A stretch of DNA of 64,000 nucleotides from Pontederia crassipes (Eukaryota > Streptophyta > Magnoliopsida > Commelinales > Pontederiaceae), in assembly GCA_030549335.1 (NCBI GenBank), contig CM060194.1, positions 13,022,171-13,086,170 of the forward strand, read 5' to 3'. Below, piece by piece: positions 57,800-64,000 of the stretch (position 1 is its first letter; each line of letters starts with the position of its first letter). Made by a program: the position numbers and the translations under genes. The notes below the pieces were generated by a model. That model was not told the DNA's origin. It ran no database searches and saw only the letters and a list, made by a program, of their open reading frames with translations.

Positions 57800-59020
57800 C
57801 GTATTAATAAGTTATTGTTCTTACTTCTTAGCTTGTCATCGTTCATTATTATCATATTATTATATTAATTAATTGACTAGAAACTACGAATTATATCTCA
57901 ATTAACAGCATCGACATGGAGTTTATCGACAAACCCAATCTGACATGCATTAACTAAAAACGGATTCTTTATCATTTAATACGTTACGCATTTGTAGGAC
58001 GAGCACTACCACCTTGTACTAATTAATTAAGTATTATTGATTAACTGTTCTTCACAAATAACAAGGTAATTAATTTAGTAAAGTTCTTGGTAGCTTGTGG
58101 CCCTAGGGTTTAGAACATGGAGGATGTGTGTCCTCTGTGTACGTAAGTTTTTTTTTAAAAAAAAAGGTGACATGATTATGCTTGTATCGATATTTTGTTC
58201 TTCACGTAAGTCAAACCGCTAAGTTTGGTTAATTAGTTGAAGCGGTTAAAATGAGCTTAGTTGTCGTAGGTCAATCATCATGCATGTCGAGGTCGCAGTG
58301 CATTTATTGTAAAAAAATGTTAACTATTAGTTTATTCTCCGTATGCATGTTCTTTACTCCAATGTTATTTGATTAATAATTTTTTGTTGCTGCTTTCAAG
58401 ATCTATGACGATTCATTCTTTTTTAATTTGTTTAATAAATTGGGGGGAGGGGCGGATTATTAGAAGAAAAAAAATTCTTCATAATTCCTTCTCTCTTAAA
58501 CTCCACTAAAAATATATATATCCAATTGAATTTTAATTTTAGTCAACCAATTATTGTTCAACTAATTAAAGATGTACATTAGTGAACCAAAAAAAAAAAG
58601 GATCATGCTTTATTTTAAAAAAACAAAAGAGTAGGTTCTTCAAACTCATAACTCGAAGATATTGGATGCATGCATGGCAAAGTGTTACTTGGATCTGGAA
58701 ATGAATTTGTTCACCAATATTTGTGTGGAAGTAGAACATTGCACGGCGACATTAAAGGGGGGATGTCATGTGTAATTTTGTCATCTGCCCCACATATCAT
58801 GCATTGACTCGAAGTCCATGTGCATGCAAATCTAGTAAAGTATAATGCCAGCCAGAATACAAATGTAAGTGAGTAACATGTACGTACATGTGGCATTGAC
58901 AGTCGAACCGGATGAATACATGATCCGAAGTGGAATCTTAAAGCCAAATATTAGTCGTACAACAGCACTACGGCCTACGCCACACAGAAATGCTAAAATA
59001 ATATAATCAATTGAGTACCA
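57800..59020. repeat. Upstream blocks B, C and A of the PG3 unit, contiguous
   Basis: B (57807-57870), C (57890-58245) and A (58247-58510 plus 58665-59020) match three separated places in the PG2 unit: 31757-31812, 41903-42340 and 27715-28960. Here they are contiguous in the order promoter, B, C, A. No coding sequence. Confidence 0.75.
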
Positions 59021-59029
59021 TGAATTTTT

Positions 59030-60360
59030 TTTTACGAAAACGATAATTTCTATTGATTTTTTTTCTTCTATTGATATTTTTTAGCTGCTCGTACCTGAAA
59101 AGTAATGCCGATTGTCTAATTTGAACTGACATTAACGGTTATATATATATTGTTCACGAGTTGAAAGATCGGTCCATCATCGAGCCCAACAAATTGATTA
59201 AGTCTTTTCGAATCGTGTACGTAACAATGGTAAATAAGACTTCTAATAAGAATTTTTTACATTCATAAATATTTAAACTCGAGTCCTGCTTAAACGATGA
59301 GAAGTTGTTTATCATTTCACTCAAATCCTTATTAGCTAACTTCTATTGATAAATTCTAGATGGTGCCTACCAAAATTAACTGAAAAATAATGTAGCTAGA
59401 TTACATTTGGGCTTGTTTGGATTCAATTTTCATGAAGGTAAGAAAATAGAATATAAACGATAAAGGGATGAGAATGAAATATTTACTTTATTTGGACGAA
59501 GCATCTAAAGATAAAGAAAATAAATAATACTTTACTAATATTTTTCATAGACAAATAATATTTTTTATAGACAACTATATCATATATATATATATTTAAT
59601 TAAGTATGATCATAATAGAAAATATATGATCATTACTTGTTTTCTTTCCTTTTCACTTCATAAAGAAAATTAGGATATTATAAAAAAATAAAGAGAAAGT
59701 CTCATCATTTCTCCTCTATTCCTTTTCAACTTAAACTTAATCAAATTAGGAGAATAACTTATTTCCCTTTCCCTTTCATTTTCAACCACAGAGACCCTAA
59801 GGGAATGATTAAATTGTGAAAAGTGTAGGAATTTGGGCAGGTTTGAATATCCATGATTATGCCTCTCATATCAAGTCTCACCCTCCAAGGAGATACTTTT
59901 CTGCCAATTGATTATTTGTACTAGAATTGTCAAATTAGTTTCAATGAGAAAAGTTCCATGCATTTCCTTATTCCCCTAGGATTCTTCAAGCCTCTAACTC
60001 TAATACATTATTCGACATTCTCTTAAGTGTACCAAAAACCATCTGAACCAGATCATAGAATGTATCTCGCTCTCCCCACCATGCGTGAAGGACCCATTGG
60101 CGTTAAGTTTATCATAAGCAAAGGCAAGGGCTCCCACCATACCCTAATTGAGTCTTAGGGGACTATTGCCTTAGGTATATGGATTTTGGCAGAGTCGTTA
60201 AAATTAGTCATGACTGAATCCCAACCACTCCTAAGGTTGCTCTTGTGGAGCCAAAATGTGCGCCATTCCGATGATTTCAAATTCCCCAAAAAACAAAAAG
60301 AAAAAAGGGGCATTTATCTTGGTTTTGGATGATAGGTCAAAGAGAGGCCCTCATTTATTC
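59030..60360. other. Intergenic AT-rich DNA, no gene
   Basis: Short simple repeats only; no domain or open frame of note. Confidence 0.6.
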
Positions 60361-61450
60361 ATGTACCTATTGGTCAAGCGTCAGTAAAAATAAACTTTTC
60401 GAAAAATAAATAAGTAACAAATTCCAAAACCTAGCCACATAAAGAAGATGATGAATCAATACTTGGATTAATATCGATTGTGTAGCTTGAAACAAATCCA
60501 AAAAACATAAGTCCAAACATTCGAAAAATAAACACGCAACAATTTCCAAAACCTAACCACATAAAGAACATGATGATGAATCAATACTTCAATTAATATC
60601 GATCGTGCAACGCATGATGCACGATTCATGGCCGTTGATGCAGACCACATTTGTCCACTTCCCCATGTCTCCCTCATCTATCCTTTTCTTATAAAAGAAG
60701 ACCAATACCAAGGTCCAATGTATGCTTTTGGTGTAGGTTCATATATTATGTTGTAGCTACATGTGTCGTTCCTCTTAGGTCGGATCCCTGATCACGAGGA
60801 ACAAATGCCCCTGTCAAGTGTTTGTAGAAGAGTCTCATTTTCGCTTAAAGAGGTATTCCGTAACCGCTGATTTATTTACGTTATAAATCCAATAGTTCTG
60901 TATATAACTAATCTCAACATTCAATGTGTATTCCTGAACAATCTAATTTTCCAATTATTCAACCACTTCATTTTACCAAGTTCAACATTAGCCAAATTAA
61001 TCAACATTTATATGTTTGGATGCAACAACTAGTAAGGAGCTCTCATTTATCCAGGCACCCGATGGACAAGAGTCGGTAAAAACAAGGAAATTCATCTTAG
61101 CTTGAAACAAATCCCAAAAACATAAGGACACCAAACATTCAAAAATAAATGAGTAACAATTTTTAGAACCTGACCACATAAATAACATGACAGATTAAAA
61201 CATGCAATAGTATCAAGAATAGGTAATAAGTTGTGTAATAATTTCTAAATAAAAATATGCATTTCGGTGGAGTTGAAATGTTCAATATTTCCTCCACATA
61301 GGCCGTCTAGTTGCGAGTGACAACGAAGCTCTGTAGAAAAGGATAAACTCACTTAGCATTTTCAATAGCATGGGTATCCAATCCGACTTAGCATTTTCCA
61401 TGTTGTGGGTATCCAGTACCTAAATTCGCAAATCTAATATACTCTACGAC
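60361..61450 (-). mobile_element. LINE scraps (zf-RVT region), minus strand
   Basis: Three minus-strand fragments read like the FFxCxxxxxFWxLFQAQ segment between the zinc knuckle and RNase H: 60549-60367, 60677-60468 and 61188-60997 (FECLVSLCFWDLFQAKMNF). A fourth near 61415-61380 reads like the VPDTH-AKS segment upstream of the knuckle. Two fragments are tandem copies of about 122 bp (60424 and 60546). All are non-functional. Confidence 0.6.
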
Positions 61451-62390
61451 ATCACCATTGTACAAATCATTTTGCCTTTATTTTTCTTTTACCTTTCTTT
61501 TTCTATTTTTTTATTATTTGATTTACATATTTTACTATTTTTTATAATCATATTATTCTTCAAAATATATAATATAATAATTAAAAAATATGATAGAAAG
61601 ATAGTAGTTTTAATGATATACTATCATAGTAGGTGTTATATTAATATTTATTTATAATAATGTTTTTTACTATTTCATTATTTGAACTATAATACTTAAA
61701 ATTAAATAATATGTTGAATACATATATTATAATATTCAAATATTTATAATGGTATGACAATCATTGTGATAACTATTGAGGGTAATAAAATATAATAATT
61801 AAAACATTACAAAATGTGAAGGGTTTTTTTTTTCAGTTGCCACCCTAGTGTTCATTAGGTGGCGTCGTTCATCCAAACTCAGCGTGGCACTGATCGCGAA
61901 TTTGAAGTCATGACCCACCATCGAGCTCGTCTAATCTTGTGTCGCCCCTAGCAGCATGCTTGGCTATGGTAGGTGAGGCTACCTTTGCTTAAACGGTGAG
62001 GAGCTGCCATCCTATACACCCCAACTCCCGTTGGTAAATGTGAAGGTTTCACTCCAATAAAATTAATAAAAGCTATATATACTACATAAATCCAATATAC
62101 CCTACCACATCATAACCTTAGAATTTACAAAATGAAGCTATAGAGAGTTTATAATTTGTAAATTTTAATTTATTAATTATTCATGTTCTTATAGTTTTCT
62201 AGAAAATATTTTTCATTATATTTTGATATTATTTTAAAATTTATTATCACTAAACTAATATATATATATATATTATACACACACTCTCTATGTATTTATA
62301 TCTCAAGTTTACGATATGATTCTACCTTTCCTAAAATGAATTTAGGTAAAAATTTGAATTTGACAACTTGATTATATGTTTGATCATGGC
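61451..62390. other. Intergenic AT-rich DNA, no gene
   Basis: 61840-62060 is a GC-richer island without any recognised feature; the remainder is AT-rich. Confidence 0.5.
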
Positions 62391-62890
62391 CGAGGTATGA
62401 AAGAAAGTCATGTTTTTGTCCTCAGATCTTAATCCAATTAACACAAGATTTACTCCACAGCTTATTACTAAGCTTCCTAACTAAAGCCATATTCTTATGA
62501 TAAGTAGAGCTAAGTTGGTCTAACTCACCCTCATAAACGCCATGCAAATTAAGCATATTTGAGTTGAAAGCATGAAATATGATGTTTGTTTTGGCCGCAA
62601 GTAGTTCCAAATTTCCCATACACTCTGTATTATGGACTAAGATTTTCTTCTTGATTTCATTAAGTGAGTAGCATTAATTTCCTATCAATTTCCCTAGTGG
62701 CCCATTCCCTCATGACTGTTTCCTTGAACTTATAACAAAAAAAATGTTTGAGTGGAGTATTAAGCAACAGTAAAGAATAATCTGAAGTACAACATGGAAG
62801 AGTAATGAGGTCCAACTCCATGAATTTTTTTAAGCAAATGATGATTAACAAGAAGTCTGTCCAACTTACATAGGATTTTAGCTATACCAC
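62391..62890 (-). mobile_element. LINE scrap (endonuclease C-terminus and linker), minus strand
   Basis: Minus frames read LDRLLVNHHLLKKF (62880-62830), a TSDYSLLLL segment, and then ELDQLSSTYHKNMALVRKLS with SKSCVNWIK (62510-62422), equivalent to the region just after the endonuclease in the LINE at 34.4-34.6 kb. Confidence 0.7.
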
Positions 62891-62924
62891 GCCAATTTTA
62901 TGCACTATGGTCTTTTATGCACTA

Positions 62925-64000
62925 AAAGCTGAAAAAGTTTAAAGAAAAAAGGACAACTTTTATGCACTAAACTTTGATCAAATAATTGACTATGATCTTA
63001 TTAGATTCTGGATGAATGATGAATATCAAAGTTGTAGAGAATCTTGTTAGCTATCCATAGAATTTAAGATTATCTAATTTGAATAGCTGTGCAAAACGTT
63101 ATGCTCAAAATAGTGTAAGGCGGTCAACCTATCGATCGACACAAAAAAAAGTCGATCGAGACTATACCGGTCGACCGAATACGAGATGCCGATCGACCGA
63201 ACAATACATAAGATGTCCCGGTCAACATTGAGATGATACCGATCAATCGATTAGGCGTAGAAACTGATGAAATCGTGCAACGATCACATAGACCGGTCCA
63301 GATGTGCGTTCGACTGGCATCTGAGTCAAATGAACAATAACGGTCAATTTTGGATAAGAAAATTGTGGAACAAATTCTAAATGAATTTTTCACATACTAG
63401 ATCCTATAAAAGAAGTGCCAAAGTCAGAAGCAAAAGCACTCATCTATTCATTGAAGAAAAACTTTAAGTTATAAAAGAAGACATTTTTCTTGGCGTAGCT
63501 AGGACCCCTCCCATCATGTTTGAGCCTATGTTCAAACCGCTTCAGTTTGGAGGCTTCATAAGTATGCAATTGGATTCGGTAGCAAGGTCAAGCCCCTATT
63601 CATTTTAAAGTTTTTTCTTCTTTCTCTCTTCTCTTCTTGTGAGCATAGAATTGTAAAAGAGAGAAACAAATTGTTCTAAAAATTGAGAGAGCTCCTGTGT
63701 AAAAGAAATTTCATATCTTACCTCTTGAGCGAGAGAAAATATTAGCTTTATAGGATGAGAGATTTGCCTTATCTCTCGAAGTGAAGAAAATATAGCTGTG
63801 TAAATGGCTTTCTTCCTTGCCCCATTTGGAACAAAGGAAGTGCTTTAGTGAAATCTCCGACGATCTCAAGGTCGAGAAGTCGGAGCGGGAACATAGACCA
63901 AAGTGTGGCCGAACCTCGTCAACAACCACCTATGTTATCGTGTTTGATTTCTCTCGCTCTCTCCCTCTCATATTATGCTTATGATATGTTTTGATTTGTT
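62925..64000 (+). mobile_element. LTR with CGACCGGTC repeats, copy 2 (runs off the window)
   Basis: Homologous to 9180-10351 in the same orientation: ATGCACTAMAYTTTGATYAAATAATT, then the GGTCGACCG-type motifs (63120-63330), TATAAAAG (63404-63411) and the CTTACCTCTTGAGCGAG segment. It carries an extra segment of about 110 bp at roughly 63494-63604 (GCGTAGCTAGGACCCCTCCC) that copy 1 lacks. Confidence 0.65.

Overview
The window looks like nuclear DNA of a flowering plant, probably a monocot: GC-rich first exons, small spliced genes and large AT-rich tracts of nested transposons. This rests on gene structure and transposon style only; the species was not identified. No rRNA, tRNA, CRISPR array or bacterial operon was seen.

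Real host genes are few. The left edge (1-1016, minus) holds the 5' coding part of a FRIGIDA-like gene, with a probable 5'UTR intron (1033-4091), a first exon near 4092-4245 and a TATA box at 4268-4273. Three family-28 polygalacturonase genes follow: PG1 (20584-22050, plus), PG2 (25213-23679, minus, tail to tail with PG1) and PG3 (57647-56184, minus). All three have four exons with the same intron phases (0, 2, 0), all four catalytic motifs, a secretion signal and a TATA box 60-90 bp before the ATG. PG2 and PG3 are recent duplicates: equal length, about two dozen amino acid differences, shared 3' flank and shared upstream blocks.

The rest is mostly transposable elements, several with readable target duplications. 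From 5.26 to 17.35 kb a probable solo LTR is split by a non-coding LTR element (6683-15689), which itself holds a third LTR (about 9110-10351). From 25.4 to 42.3 kb the upstream flank of PG2 has been opened by insertions: a 123-bp tandem array, a 778-bp foldback element, a hAT-like MITE, and two LINEs in opposite orientation, the plus one inserted in the poly(A) tail of the minus one. A non-autonomous CACTA element (42628-44788) follows. From 45.5 to 55.7 kb a minus-strand LINE is split by a Ty3/gypsy element (45976-53224), which carries a TIR element in its integrase region and a solo LTR at its pol end. The right edge holds LINE scraps and a second copy of the LTR found at 9.1 kb.

I found no convincing new multi-gene system. 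The most informative observations are the nested-insertion chronology, the different block order in the two duplicated PG units, a 38-bp triplication that keeps a LINE frame open, the foldback element, and a second gag-type zinc knuckle in the gypsy element. All coordinates and identities were read by eye.
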